From: Hyphomicrobiaceae bacterium
GTDB lineage: Bacteria; Pseudomonadota; Alphaproteobacteria; Rhizobiales; Hyphomicrobiaceae
Assembly: GCA_022844275.1 (NCBI GenBank)
Contig: JALHMB010000002.1
Location: forward strand, 62,001-126,000
Reading direction: 5' to 3'
Length of the DNA stretch: 64,000 nucleotides
The position numbers and the translations under genes are program-made. Below, one piece after another: positions 25,958 to 34,416 of the stretch. Within the stretch, counting starts at the first letter, position 1, and each line of letters starts with the position of its first letter. The notes beneath the pieces were generated by a model. It searched no databases, was not told the origin of the DNA, and saw only the letters and a program-made list of their open reading frames with translations.

Positions 25958-26171
25958 GTGTGAAGTATGCGGTAATGACTACGAAAAGTCGTTCAAAATC
26001 GTCCAGGGCCAACGCGAAATGACCTTCGACAGCTTCGAATGCGCTGTCCATGCCATGGCACCACGCTGTGAGCATTGTGAGTGCCGCATCATCGGGCACG
26101 GGGTGGAAGCCGGAGGTAAACTATATTGCTGCGAGCATTGCGCCAAGCATGAGCGTGGCGATGCGCACTAA
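25950..26171 (+). CDS. Small zinc-binding protein, five CxxC-like motifs
   Basis: 73 residues with GAAGGAGGAG before the ATG. Cys/His pattern: CEVCG at the start, then CEHCECRIIGHG and CCEHCAKHERGDAH, which can fold as two treble-clef or LIM-like knuckles. Related to small Rhizobiales proteins annotated only as hypothetical. It overlaps both neighbours (eight bases upstream, eleven downstream), a tight translational chain with the DUF296 gene. A role in metal binding or as a DNA/protein adaptor is possible but unsupported. Confidence 0.65.
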   Translation: MARCEVCGNDYEKSFKIVQGQREMTFDSFECAVHAMAPRCEHCECRIIGHGVEAGGKLYCCEHCAKHERGDAH

Positions 26172-26613
26172 GCTGCTGCACGAGGCAGACGGAAAGCGCA
26201 CATTTGCGGTCGTCCTGAAAGCAGGCGACGAGGCCATGGCATGTTTGAAGGCGTTTGCGGCTTCTCAGAACATCGGAGGTGCGCAAATCACGGCGATCGG
26301 AGCTTTCAGCTCGGCTGAGCTCGCGTTCTTCGATTGGGAGAGCAAGAGATATATTCCCATAAAGGTCGATGAGCAGGTCGAAGTCGCCTCCCTCCTTGGC
26401 GACATCGCGCGAGATCCAGACGGCAAGCCTGCTGTCCACGTTCACGCTGTCCTGTCGGGTCGCTCCGGCGCGGCGCGTGCGGGGCATCTGAGCAAGGGTT
26501 ATGTGCGCCCTACTCTCGAAATCATAATTAACGAAACGCCTGCTCATTTGCAGAAGTCGCACGATCCCGAGAGCGGTCTTGCGCTCATAGAGCTCGGCCG
26601 AAGCAGCACCTAG
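26161..26613 (+). CDS. PPC/DUF296 domain protein
   Basis: 150 residues from the ATG at 26161, inside the end of the zinc-protein gene. The single domain shows FAVVLKAGDEAMACLKAFAASQNIGGA at the start, ITAIGAFSSAELAFFD and KPAVHVHAVLSGRSG, the core of the PPC (plant and prokaryote conserved) fold, which forms trimers. In bacteria it stands alone without an AT-hook and its function is unknown. The same gene pair in tight overlap suggests a shared task. Confidence 0.85.
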   Translation: MRTKLLHEADGKRTFAVVLKAGDEAMACLKAFAASQNIGGAQITAIGAFSSAELAFFDWESKRYIPIKVDEQVEVASLLGDIARDPDGKPAVHVHAVLSGRSGAARAGHLSKGYVRPTLEIIINETPAHLQKSHDPESGLALIELGRSST

Positions 26614-26644
26614 CTTGCGAGCTAGTCGGCCGTACGGAGAGATC

Positions 26645-26872
26645 ATGACACGCCGCACCGACGCCAAGCCACACCATCCTTACCCACAAGGTGGTCGTCC
26701 GAAAAAGGATGCGCCATCGGAGCCTGCCCCAAAGCCCGCGCGAAATGAAAAGAGCTGGTTGCCCGGCAGAAAAGGCCAGGGGGCGAGGGCCTCAGCAAGG
26801 GGTACGGCGGCAGTGGTGGCGATGGAACAGGTGCCTCCGGTCCTGAGGACAAGGACTAGACATCGCCGGTGA
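26645..26872 (+). CDS. Small basic Pro-rich hypothetical protein
   Basis: 75 residues from the ATG at 26645 with GGAGAG upstream. Highly basic and Pro/Lys/Arg/Ala rich (PHHPYPQGGRPKKDAPSEP near the start), so probably disordered. It follows the DUF296 gene by 31 bases in the same direction. Coding is plausible from the ribosome site and context only; it could be a chance frame. Confidence 0.35.
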   Translation: MTRRTDAKPHHPYPQGGRPKKDAPSEPAPKPARNEKSWLPGRKGQGARASARGTAAVVAMEQVPPVLRTRTRHRR

Positions 26873-26975
26873 GCATCGGATGCGGAGCGGAACGTAGCGC
26901 CGCCCGCGGACATGATTGCGCGAACCCAATGACCTGTTTTTCCTTAACTGCTTGCCGCGTTCCGTTCTCCCCAGC

Positions 26976-27001
26976 GGAACAAAACGACCGCTCCGATTGT
27001 T
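26976..27001 (+). promoter_or_regulatory. EcfG-like promoter within an inverted repeat
   Basis: GGAAC (26976-26980), 17-base spacer, TGTT (26998-27001), one mismatch from the CGTT consensus. The same bases form arms GCGGAACAA / TTGTTCCGC. It is 56 bases before the 24-codon gene. Confidence 0.4.
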
Positions 27002-27004
27002 CCG

Positions 27005-27034
27005 CGAACATCGTCACACGTCGACGGATGTTCG
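27005..27034. repeat. Inverted repeat upstream of small membrane protein gene
   Basis: CGAACATC (27005-27012) and GATGTTCG (27027-27034), perfect 8-base arms around 14 bases, in the probable 5' leader of the 27057 gene. Could be an operator or a leader stem-loop. Confidence 0.4.
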
Positions 27035-27056
27035 ACATGGAGTGGAGGATCGTTCA

Positions 27057-27131
27057 ATGGATGGCATCATTTACCTCGTTGGCTTGATCGTAGTCGTGAT
27101 GGCAATCCTTTCCGTCCTTGGCTTGAGGTGA
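27057..27131 (+). CDS. 24-residue single-span membrane peptide
   Basis: ATG at 27057 with GTGGAGGAT nine bases upstream; stop TGA at 27129. The peptide is one hydrophobic helix (IIYLVGLIVVVMAILSVLGL) after a Met-Asp-Gly start and ends in Arg. Proteins of this size and pattern recur in Rhizobiales. The stop overlaps the GTG codon of the next frame and lies five bases before its ATG, so translation is coupled. Likely stress induced, given the EcfG-like promoter. Function unknown. Confidence 0.6.
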   Translation: MDGIIYLVGLIVVVMAILSVLGLR

Positions 27132-27136
27132 GTGTC

Positions 27137-28036
27137 ATGACCACAGTCGTTGCACCCATCAAGACGAGTGGCGTTGACTGGAGCGCTGTCGTCGCCGGCG
27201 CCGTCGCCGCTGCTGCGATCTCCGGATTGCTTACTGCCTTCGGTGCCGCTATCGGGTTGTCTTTGACCTCCGCGCATCGCGACTCGGGCGTTTCAATAAC
27301 AACGTTGGCGATCGCGGCCGCCGTATGGATGGTGATGGTTCACGTCTGGAGTTTCACTGCCGGGGGCTATCTCGCAGGTCGGCTGTCGGACGTTCCTGAT
27401 CTCGATCCCCAAGAATCGCAGTTTCGCGCCGGCGCGAACGGCTTCATGGTCTGGGCGCTCGGGACGGCAGTGGGCCTCGTCTTTCTGGCGCTCGCGGCTG
27501 GCACGGCGGCGAGATCCACTGCGGATGTTGCTGGTAGTGCCGTTTCTGGTGTCGCTCAGGCGACATCAAACCTCTCTGCAGAAAATGTCTCGTACGTCGC
27601 AGATGCGCTATTCCGTGCGCAAGCGGCCCCTGGAGGTGCAGCGCCGCCGGCCGCGGCTCAGAACCGACCGGATCCGGCGCTGGTGGCCGAGGCCGGTCGC
27701 ATATTCGCTGTTGGGCTTGCCGAGGGATCGCTCAATGCAGGCGACCGCACCTACCTTGCGCAAGTTGTCTCGCGTCAGACCGGCCTGCCGGAAGCGGATG
27801 CGCAGCGGCGCGTAGACGAGAGCTATGCACGCGCAAAAGGCATGAAGGATGCCGCAGAGCAGCGCATGCGTGAGGCAGCGGACAAGGCACGCAAGCAAGC
27901 CGTAATCGCCGGCTTCCTCGCGGCAGCCGCATCGCTTGCCGGTCTCGTCGCTGCGGCTTGGGCAGCCGGCGTTGGTCGCGAGCATCAGAATACGCGAGAG
28001 TACCCGAGAATACTTGGATCTGAGCGCTTCTGGTAA
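27137..28036 (+). CDS. Multi-pass membrane protein of unknown function
   Basis: 299 residues. Hydrophobic segments at about 15-42, 56-76, 99-124 and 260-282; between the third and fourth is a ~130-residue soluble part with helices resembling repeats of AGRIFAVGLAEG and YARAKGMKDAAEQRMREAADKARKQA, probably coiled coil. Start at the ATG at 27137 rather than the overlapping GTG at 27128. Similar proteins are common in Rhizobiales without known role. Co-transcribed with the 24-residue peptide. Confidence 0.75.
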   Translation: MTTVVAPIKTSGVDWSAVVAGAVAAAAISGLLTAFGAAIGLSLTSAHRDSGVSITTLAIAAAVWMVMVHVWSFTAGGYLAGRLSDVPDLDPQESQFRAGANGFMVWALGTAVGLVFLALAAGTAARSTADVAGSAVSGVAQATSNLSAENVSYVADALFRAQAAPGGAAPPAAAQNRPDPALVAEAGRIFAVGLAEGSLNAGDRTYLAQVVSRQTGLPEADAQRRVDESYARAKGMKDAAEQRMREAADKARKQAVIAGFLAAAASLAGLVAAAWAAGVGREHQNTREYPRILGSERFW

Positions 28037-28056
28037 TTCAGACTTATTGTAACGAT

Positions 28057-28086
28057 GGCGAAGCGCCCACCCCGGCGCGCTTCGCC
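28057..28086 (+). terminator. Stem-loop after membrane protein gene
   Basis: GGCGAAGCGC (28057-28066) and GCGCTTCGCC (28077-28086), ten perfect pairs with a 10-base loop, 20 bases after the stop codon. No T-tract, but position and strength fit a terminator. Confidence 0.55.
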
Positions 28087-28225
28087 AATTCCATGTTGAT
28101 CTCGATCGCCAGCTTCCGACGGCCTCATTGCCCGCGCGTCGCGGTCGGGATAGCGTAAGCAGCGCCTGCTCGATTTTGCCAGCTGGCCGAGCAGCCTCGG
28201 TGCAATGCGATTGAAAGCATGGGAC

Positions 28226-28834
28226 ATGGCAACGCCCATACTCGTGATCGGCTTAGCGGTGGCGGGACTGCTGCTCTTGCTACTCCTTGCAACGTTGCTC
28301 AGCGGCACTTTCCGTATCTGGCCGACGCCGGGACCCGGCACGTGGCAGAGCCATGTGTTCTGGCCGCTCTTTCGCGGCCTTAATTTTCTGTGCTTTGTAA
28401 TGGCCGTGGTCGATACGGGCGGCTATCTTGGTCTGCCCATTTGGCTACGCGCCCTAGCGCTATTAGCGCTCGTCGCTTCCACCATGGTGTTCATCTACGC
28501 GTTTTACGTGCTAGGACGCGACAACAGTTACGGAGCGCGCGATGGGCTCGTCACCAGAGGCATCTATCGCTGGAGCCGCAACCCGCAGAACGCGATGCTC
28601 GTTGTGGTCTACGGATGCCTCGCAGTCGCGACGGACGGCGGCGGAACGTACCTTCTGTGCTCATCCATGATGGCGGTCTACGCGCTGATGGTGTTCTGCG
28701 AGGAGCCGTGGCTCGAAAGAATCTACGGCTCGTCATTTCGCCGCTATTGCTGCCAAGTGCCCCGCTTCATCAACCTGCGCCGAGTGCTGGTTTTCTTGCA
28801 GGTTAGCGCACGGCGCTGCGTATCGAGGGCCTAG
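28226..28834 (+). CDS. Isoprenylcysteine/phospholipid methyltransferase family membrane protein
   Basis: 202 residues from the ATG at 28226. Four or five membrane segments and a C-terminal half with GLVTRGIYRWSRNPQN, followed by EEPWLERIYGSSFRRYCCQVPRFI, the conserved cofactor-binding block (RNP...E...YG..Y..Y...VPRF) of the ICMT/PEMT-like membrane methyltransferases. In bacteria these methylate lipids or unknown small molecules; the acceptor cannot be told from sequence. Confidence 0.8.
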   Translation: MATPILVIGLAVAGLLLLLLLATLLSGTFRIWPTPGPGTWQSHVFWPLFRGLNFLCFVMAVVDTGGYLGLPIWLRALALLALVASTMVFIYAFYVLGRDNSYGARDGLVTRGIYRWSRNPQNAMLVVVYGCLAVATDGGGTYLLCSSMMAVYALMVFCEEPWLERIYGSSFRRYCCQVPRFINLRRVLVFLQVSARRCVSRA

Positions 28835-28893
28835 CGGTTGAGGTCGACGAGAATGGGACATCGTCACCCGCGCTTGTCGCATACAATCACGCC

Positions 28894-31137
28894 TCAATCA
28901 CGGCCACCAATATCGCACGTCAAACGTGGCCCGCCGCCGTGCGGTTGGTAGGTGCAGGTTGCAGCGTCGAACGAGCGAAACCGGCTCGCGCAGACGTCGA
29001 CGTTGCAGGATGACGTCGAGGCAGCGGACGCGCGCGTGATTGGAGGCGGAGCCATCATGATGCTCGTGCGCAGCTCGCACATACGCCTCGGTCCCGCGTA
29101 TGGTTGATACGTGCAGTCGGAAGCCCGGAACGAAGAGAAGGCTGCGGCGCAGGCCCTAGCGTCGCATTGGTGGGATGACGACCCATCCGCGAATTCCGGC
29201 TCTGACGATGCCTCGGTTGATACCGGCATTGGTCCGCTCGGCGCGCCGAGTTCGGGAGTGGCCGCACTCACGAACTCTCTCCAGATCGTCGCAGGCAGAG
29301 ATCCGCCCGTCACATGCTTCATCGGCGTTCCGTCATCGTTGCCCACCCAAACGCCCACGACGAGCTCTTTGCTGAAGCCCACAAACCACGCATCGCGATA
29401 GTCTTGGCTTGTACCGGTCTTACCAGCGGCAGAGCCATCCGCAAGGGATGCACCGCGCCCGGTGCCGGACGTGACAACGCGTTGGAGGAGCTTCGTCAGT
29501 TCTTGACCATGTGCGAGTTCCCTCGCCGGCCCAGACGGAGCCCCAACATGCCGCAAGCCACTCCCCTCGGGACCGAAGGCAGTGATACCCCATGCCTCAT
29601 GACGCGGGCGCCCGGCGCGGATGGATGCGAATGCCGTGGTGAGATCAAGCAGCGAGACCTCGTTGGCTCCGAGTGCCATGCTTGGCACCTCGGATAAGGG
29701 CGAGGTGAGGCCAAGTTCGCGCGCGGCGCTCACAACGTTGGAAAGTCCTACGTCGAGCGCCAGGCGGATTGCCGCGGTGTTTGCGGAGTGCGCAAAAGCG
29801 TCGGCGAGGGTCAGCTTGCTGAATACCTGGCCACCGTAGTTCTCGGGGCGCCATGACTTGATCGAGATCGGCGAGGCATCAATGACATCCTCTGCGCGGT
29901 AGCCCTGACGCAAGGCGGCATAGAACACGAACACCTTGAACGTCGAGCCTGGCTGCCGACGGGCGTCGACGGCCCGATTGAACTGGCTCGTGCTGTAGTC
30001 TCTGCCACCCACCATCGCGACTAAAGAGCCGTCAGGACGCAACGCGACCAAGGCTGCCTGAGAAGCACCGAGGCGCTTGCCATCGCTATCGAGATTGTGC
30101 GTGACGATACGTTCTGCAATGCCCTGTAGTTTTCTGTCGAGCGAAGTGCGGACTCGCATAGGTCGTGTCATCGTTCCCGCAACTTTCGGGAATTCGTGTC
30201 GCGCGATCCAATCGGAAAACCAACTTGCCGCAGGCTCCGTTCGGCTTGACGGACGAACCGTCGCCGGCTGGGCTTTTGCCGCGGACGCGCTCGTGCGGTC
30301 GATGAACTTCTCGTCGACCATGGCGTCGAGCACGAGTCCCGCTCGAACTCGCGCGGCTTCTGGGTTGGTGATCGGGTTGAAGCGCGTTGGCGCTTGAATG
30401 AGGCCAGCGAGCATGGCTGCTTCGGCAAGGTTGATGTCGCGCAGATCTTTATCGAAATAGTGTCGCGCAGCCGCGGACATTCCATAGACGCCGGCACCGA
30501 GGTAGACTGCATTCATGTAGCGCGTGAGGATTTGATCTTTGCTAAGCGTGGTTTCCAGCCACAGTGCCAGCAGTGCTTCCCGAAACTTCCTTCCGAGATT
30601 GCGGTCGTTGCCGACGAGCTGCAGCTTTGCAAGCTGCTGCGTGAGAGTACTGCCGCCCTCCACGATACCGCCGGCCGACCAGTTCGAATAGGTGGCGCGC
30701 GCTATCCCACGCAGGTCGACACCGAAATGGTTGAAGAACCGGCGATCCTCGATGCTGAGTACGGCTTTCACGAGGATGTCAGGTATAGCGGCGCGCGGCA
30801 CGGCATCCCCGAGTGAGCCGACGCGGCCCAGCGGGGTGGCGTCGGCCGCTTCGACGAGGATCGAAGGGGCGTCGGATGTCTCGCGAACTTTCAGAGGAAT
30901 TCCATTTAGAACCCAAAGCATGGCGCCGGCGCAGGCCAACACCACGACCATCGTAGTTAGCAATGTTATTCGAACGACGGGAAGTAACCGGCGAAGCCAG
31001 CCTCGAGGACGATGCGCGATGCGCATTGCATCTGCCGCAAGAGCGGCCGCGAACTGTTTGGCTGCGACCCTCGTTCCGACATTTGGCCCATCGGATCGGG
31101 CACCAACCGTCGACGACGTCTTCGGTGCGCTCATCAT
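28894..31137 (-). CDS. Class A penicillin-binding protein (PBP1 family) with BA14K-like C-terminal repeats
   Basis: 747 residues from the ATG at 31137; the frame continues to a TTG at 31218, so a longer start is possible. One membrane anchor at ~57-77. The GT51 glycosyltransferase domain has its catalytic Glu in IEDRRFFNHFG (~130) and GGSTLTQQLAK. The transpeptidase has GSTFK (Ser ~398), SAN and KTGTS. After the transpeptidase, residues ~658-687 and ~711-741 hold two repeats with C-x4-C-x11-C-x11/12-C, resembling BA14K domains. It polymerises and cross-links peptidoglycan in the periplasm. The Cys-rich tail is unusual. Confidence 0.93.
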   Translation of the reverse strand: MMSAPKTSSTVGARSDGPNVGTRVAAKQFAAALAADAMRIAHRPRGWLRRLLPVVRITLLTTMVVVLACAGAMLWVLNGIPLKVRETSDAPSILVEAADATPLGRVGSLGDAVPRAAIPDILVKAVLSIEDRRFFNHFGVDLRGIARATYSNWSAGGIVEGGSTLTQQLAKLQLVGNDRNLGRKFREALLALWLETTLSKDQILTRYMNAVYLGAGVYGMSAAARHYFDKDLRDINLAEAAMLAGLIQAPTRFNPITNPEAARVRAGLVLDAMVDEKFIDRTSASAAKAQPATVRPSSRTEPAASWFSDWIARHEFPKVAGTMTRPMRVRTSLDRKLQGIAERIVTHNLDSDGKRLGASQAALVALRPDGSLVAMVGGRDYSTSQFNRAVDARRQPGSTFKVFVFYAALRQGYRAEDVIDASPISIKSWRPENYGGQVFSKLTLADAFAHSANTAAIRLALDVGLSNVVSAARELGLTSPLSEVPSMALGANEVSLLDLTTAFASIRAGRPRHEAWGITAFGPEGSGLRHVGAPSGPARELAHGQELTKLLQRVVTSGTGRGASLADGSAAGKTGTSQDYRDAWFVGFSKELVVGVWVGNDDGTPMKHVTGGSLPATIWREFVSAATPELGAPSGPMPVSTEASSEPEFADGSSSHQCDARACAAAFSSFRASDCTYQPYAGPRRMCELRTSIMMAPPPITRASAASTSSCNVDVCASRFRSFDAATCTYQPHGGGPRLTCDIGGRD

Positions 31138-31524
31138 CTCATCCCGAAAAGCCGAACCGTGAAGCGGTGCACTCGAGGCCGTGGTGCGCGGCCTCTTTTG
31201 GGTCAGCTTCTGCGTCAACGTGAGACGCCCGGACTAGTTCCAAATCGGCGCTCACCTTGAAGCGCGGTTTGATAGGGCAGAAGAGGCGTCGAAGCGCCTC
31301 GGGGAACGGGGCCGAAAGCCGCTTGCAGCGCATGGCTTGCAGCACCGCCGCTTCCGCGCGTTTACTAGATCTCAACGTAGTCCTGTCGGGCGTACGAAAC
31401 AGTACGTATGCTGAAGTGGCTTACACTACGGATCGCGGTTAACGCAGACCCATGTCAGTGCATTCGCGTTGGGGGGGCCCACCAGTGAACTCTGGAGCCT
31501 TTTCATGCCCCCATTGCGTTTGCC
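31138..31524. other. Divergent intergenic region (PBP / GMC oxidoreductase)
   Basis: Includes the possible N-terminal extension of the PBP gene up to 31218. A short dyad CGTAC-N6-GTACG lies at 31391-31406. No gene seen. Promoters for both flanking genes are expected here but I cannot assign them. Confidence 0.4.
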
Positions 31525-33282
31525 ATGACCATCCTCGCGGATTTCCCCGCCGAGAGTGTTCCCTGCGATATCTGTATCGTCGGAACGGGGCCAGCCGGAC
31601 TCGCGCTGGCGCTCGAATGCGAGCGTCTCGGCCTCAAGGTGCTGGCACTGGAAGCTGGTGGCAAGAATCCTGGCAGTATTCCTAGATCAGAAGTCGAGAT
31701 TCTTTCGCCCAACCATCACGCGCCGCTACACATAACAACACGAAGCGCCTTTGGTGGAACGTCGTGGGGCTGGTCCGGGCTTTGCACACGTTTCGATGAC
31801 ATCGATTTCGCAGTGCGTCCGCATATAACAGACTCCGGATGGCCGATCCGACATAGTGAACTCGCACCGTACTACCAGCGTGCAGCAAGCCTCCTGAATT
31901 GCCGTATCGACGATGCATCGCCTGTCGACGAAAGCTGGCACACTCTCGAAGGTGTCACGCTTGACAATCGAGCCTACACGTCCGCGCAGCCTAGGCTTGG
32001 AGAAAGCCACTGGGAGTATGTCGCGCGATCGAAGGCCATCACCGTGTGTCTCAACACCGCGGTCGTCGGGCTGGATCTCGGCACCGATGGCCGGAAGGTC
32101 GAGGCCATTGCCGTCAACAGCCGCGGCCGCGCCATAACCTTGCACCCGCCGCGCGTCGCTCTCGCCGGCGGCGGTCTCCGAACCACACAGCTTCTGCTTG
32201 CGACGCAAAGGCACTGGCCGGACCATTTTGGCGGCGCCGATGGTATCCTCGGCCGCAACTACATGGGCCATTTGACCGGCTGGATCTCGTCCATCAGATT
32301 CAACAACCGAGCGGACGCCATTTACTTTAAACCATTTGCGGTCGAAGGTGCCAAGTCGGCCCAGCGGCGCTTCTTGATCTCGAGGCAAGTGCAGCTCTCC
32401 GAGCGCCTTCATAATATCGTGCTCTGGGCCGGTGCTCGCGCTCTCTATGATCCAACGCACGCCAATGGCCTTCTCTCGGCTGCTTATCTGGCATTGGCAG
32501 TTCCCGGGATCGGCTCGCTGTTCCTGTCGAGACCACTCCGCCGCGCCGCACTTGGCCCGAAGCCGCGGCACTACATGCCCCATGTCCAGAATGTTGGGCG
32601 CGCGCCGTTGCAAACCGCGTTGGATGCAATGCGCGCTGTGAGCGGAAAGGTGCGGGCGCAGCAGGCGATCGGCGAGCTGCTGCAGCAGGATGACAGCCTC
32701 GAGTATCTGCTCACCTATCATGCCGAAGCGGCGCCCAACAGGGAGAGCCGCGTGACCCTCGGCGAGGGAACGGACAGCTTCGGCTTGCCGCGCATGCGCA
32801 TCGATCTGCGCTTCTCCGACACGGACATCGCATCGACCGTGCGTGCGCACGAGGTGCTCGATCGGGCTCTGAGGAAGACCGGCAAGGCGCGGCTCGTGTA
32901 CCTGGATCCGCCAGAGGGCCGCGCCGCTCGCGTGCTCGAGCAGGCAACGGACGGCTATCATCAACTGGGCCTGACGCGCATGGGCACCGATCCGAGGCAG
33001 AGCATCGTCGATCCCGATTGCCGAGTACATGGCCTCGCCAATCTGTTCATCGCCTCCGGCAGCGTCTTTCCGACATCGGGTCAGGGGAATCCGACACTGC
33101 TCACGGCCGCGCTCGCCATTCGGCTGGCAGGCCATGTCGCCGCGTCGATGCACGAACTCCAGGCTCCGAGAGCCAAGGCCGCACTCGTCAGGCGACGCCC
33201 CAAGCTGAACCAGCCGCCGCGTGTGGAGCCGCCGATGGCTGCGCCAGTTAAATCCCGCGCAAAAACTCGAAGGCGGGCCTAG
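31525..33282 (+). CDS. GMC family FAD-dependent oxidoreductase
   Basis: 585 residues. The N-terminal FAD-binding motif is DICIVGTGPAGLALALE (about 15-31) with the AFGGTSWGWSG second flavin block near residue 75-85. The C-terminal catalytic region has YHQLGLTRMGTDP (His candidate) and SGQGNPTLLTAALAIRLA with the Asn that pairs with it. GMC enzymes oxidise alcohols, sugars or sterols. A ~35-residue basic Pro-rich tail follows the domain. No signal peptide. Stands alone; substrate unknown. Confidence 0.88.
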   Translation: MTILADFPAESVPCDICIVGTGPAGLALALECERLGLKVLALEAGGKNPGSIPRSEVEILSPNHHAPLHITTRSAFGGTSWGWSGLCTRFDDIDFAVRPHITDSGWPIRHSELAPYYQRAASLLNCRIDDASPVDESWHTLEGVTLDNRAYTSAQPRLGESHWEYVARSKAITVCLNTAVVGLDLGTDGRKVEAIAVNSRGRAITLHPPRVALAGGGLRTTQLLLATQRHWPDHFGGADGILGRNYMGHLTGWISSIRFNNRADAIYFKPFAVEGAKSAQRRFLISRQVQLSERLHNIVLWAGARALYDPTHANGLLSAAYLALAVPGIGSLFLSRPLRRAALGPKPRHYMPHVQNVGRAPLQTALDAMRAVSGKVRAQQAIGELLQQDDSLEYLLTYHAEAAPNRESRVTLGEGTDSFGLPRMRIDLRFSDTDIASTVRAHEVLDRALRKTGKARLVYLDPPEGRAARVLEQATDGYHQLGLTRMGTDPRQSIVDPDCRVHGLANLFIASGSVFPTSGQGNPTLLTAALAIRLAGHVAASMHELQAPRAKAALVRRRPKLNQPPRVEPPMAAPVKSRAKTRRRA

Positions 33283-33425
33283 TCCTCTCCTCCCTCCCGC
33301 CGGCCGAAGGCGCCGGGAACCCTCATCGGCTAAGTCCGTTCTGCACTCACACAGCTCGTAGGGCTCGATCGCCGATGTCCTGTGGGAGTTCCGCGACGCT
33401 CTGTTTTCTCTCTAGGAAGCCGACC

Positions 33426-33722
33426 ATGACTATCAAGATGACCGCTCTGGCTGCTGCCGCTGTGGTGGGCGGCTTCGCCATTTCAGTCGGAACCTCACGG
33501 GATGCCGACGCTCAGTCGCGTCGGGGTGCTGTCGGCTACGTACAGACCTGCAGCCAATACGGTAACGGCTGCACGAAGGCGCCGGTGCGCAGGGGGCGGA
33601 ATGGCTATGAATTCCGAATGCCAGGCGGCACCTGGATCAGGTGCCGAGGAAGTTGCCGGAATTCGCTGCGCGAGGATTCCGTTGATTTCTGGGAGACGCA
33701 GCGTGAGAACCAGCGGGACTAG
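33426..33722 (+). CDS. Small secreted hypothetical protein
   Basis: 98 residues from the ATG at 33426. A signal peptide (TIKMTALAAAAVVGGFAISVG, cleavage likely after ADAQ or nearby) precedes a mature part of ~65 residues with four Cys (QTCSQYGNGCT, RCRGSC), probably two disulfides. Rich in Arg and Gly. Periplasmic or outer-membrane associated. Similar small Cys-containing exported proteins occur in Rhizobiales; no function known. Confidence 0.65.
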   Translation: MTIKMTALAAAAVVGGFAISVGTSRDADAQSRRGAVGYVQTCSQYGNGCTKAPVRRGRNGYEFRMPGGTWIRCRGSCRNSLREDSVDFWETQRENQRD

Positions 33723-33913
33723 TGAGGCTCGGCCGCTTGCAGGACAAGCTGCCGACTGCCAGTCTCGTCGTCAGCGGGCCAAAGTTTCGAGTCCTCTATT
33801 GACCGCCATCACTTCAATGCCGTAGCCGCCGAGGAGAAAGCTGCTCTGCTGCCGGACAGCGCCTGGGCTATAGAGCGACTGTCCGACCGCCTTCGACCAA
33901 CGGAGTTCGAGGA

Positions 33914-34315
33914 ATGGCCACCCCATCGCTGGTAGGGACCTGGGCGCTGGTCCGCGGGATATGTACGGCCGCTGACGGTACACCCCGGCCGGTGCCGTAC
34001 GGACCCATGGGTATGGGGCGGGTTTCGTTCTCGGCCGACGGCCGAATGATCGCGGTCGTTTGCGACAGCCGACCTGAGTTGCCGGCCGACACGCCACGCG
34101 AATACAACTCGTACTGCGGCACCTACACTTTCGACGGCCAGCGGCTCGTGACGAAGGTGTTCGCCAATTCTGATCCCGGCCGATTGAGTGGCGATCAAGT
34201 GCGCGACATCAGCTTCGAGGGGAATTACCTCGTGATGCGACCGCCGCCACGCTCCGTTCCCGGCAAACCCGCCGAGCAACGAGAAATCTGGTGGGAGAAG
34301 ATTGCGGACATCTAA
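33914..34315 (+). CDS. Lipocalin-like domain protein
   Basis: 133 residues. The pattern LVGTWALVRG at the start, GRVSFSADGRMIAVV, YCGTYTFDGQRLVTKV and the C-terminal IWWEKI is that of lipocalin_5-like domains, where the G-x-W near the N-terminus and a beta-barrel of alternating hydrophobic residues are usual. No signal peptide. May bind a small hydrophobic ligand. Function not known. Confidence 0.7.
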   Translation: MATPSLVGTWALVRGICTAADGTPRPVPYGPMGMGRVSFSADGRMIAVVCDSRPELPADTPREYNSYCGTYTFDGQRLVTKVFANSDPGRLSGDQVRDISFEGNYLVMRPPPRSVPGKPAEQREIWWEKIADI

Positions 34316-34416
34316 TCGGCTGCCGACACAGGCGTGCATCGAGTCTTCACGAACGCGCAGAATTTCGCTGTGGATGCCTCGAATCAATTCGAGCCGGATG
34401 GGTCAGCAGAGACCCG

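Noticed and set aside
31726-33153. 475-codon open frame on the minus strand
   Set aside because: Antisense shadow of the GMC oxidoreductase; Arg/His-rich composition without motifs.
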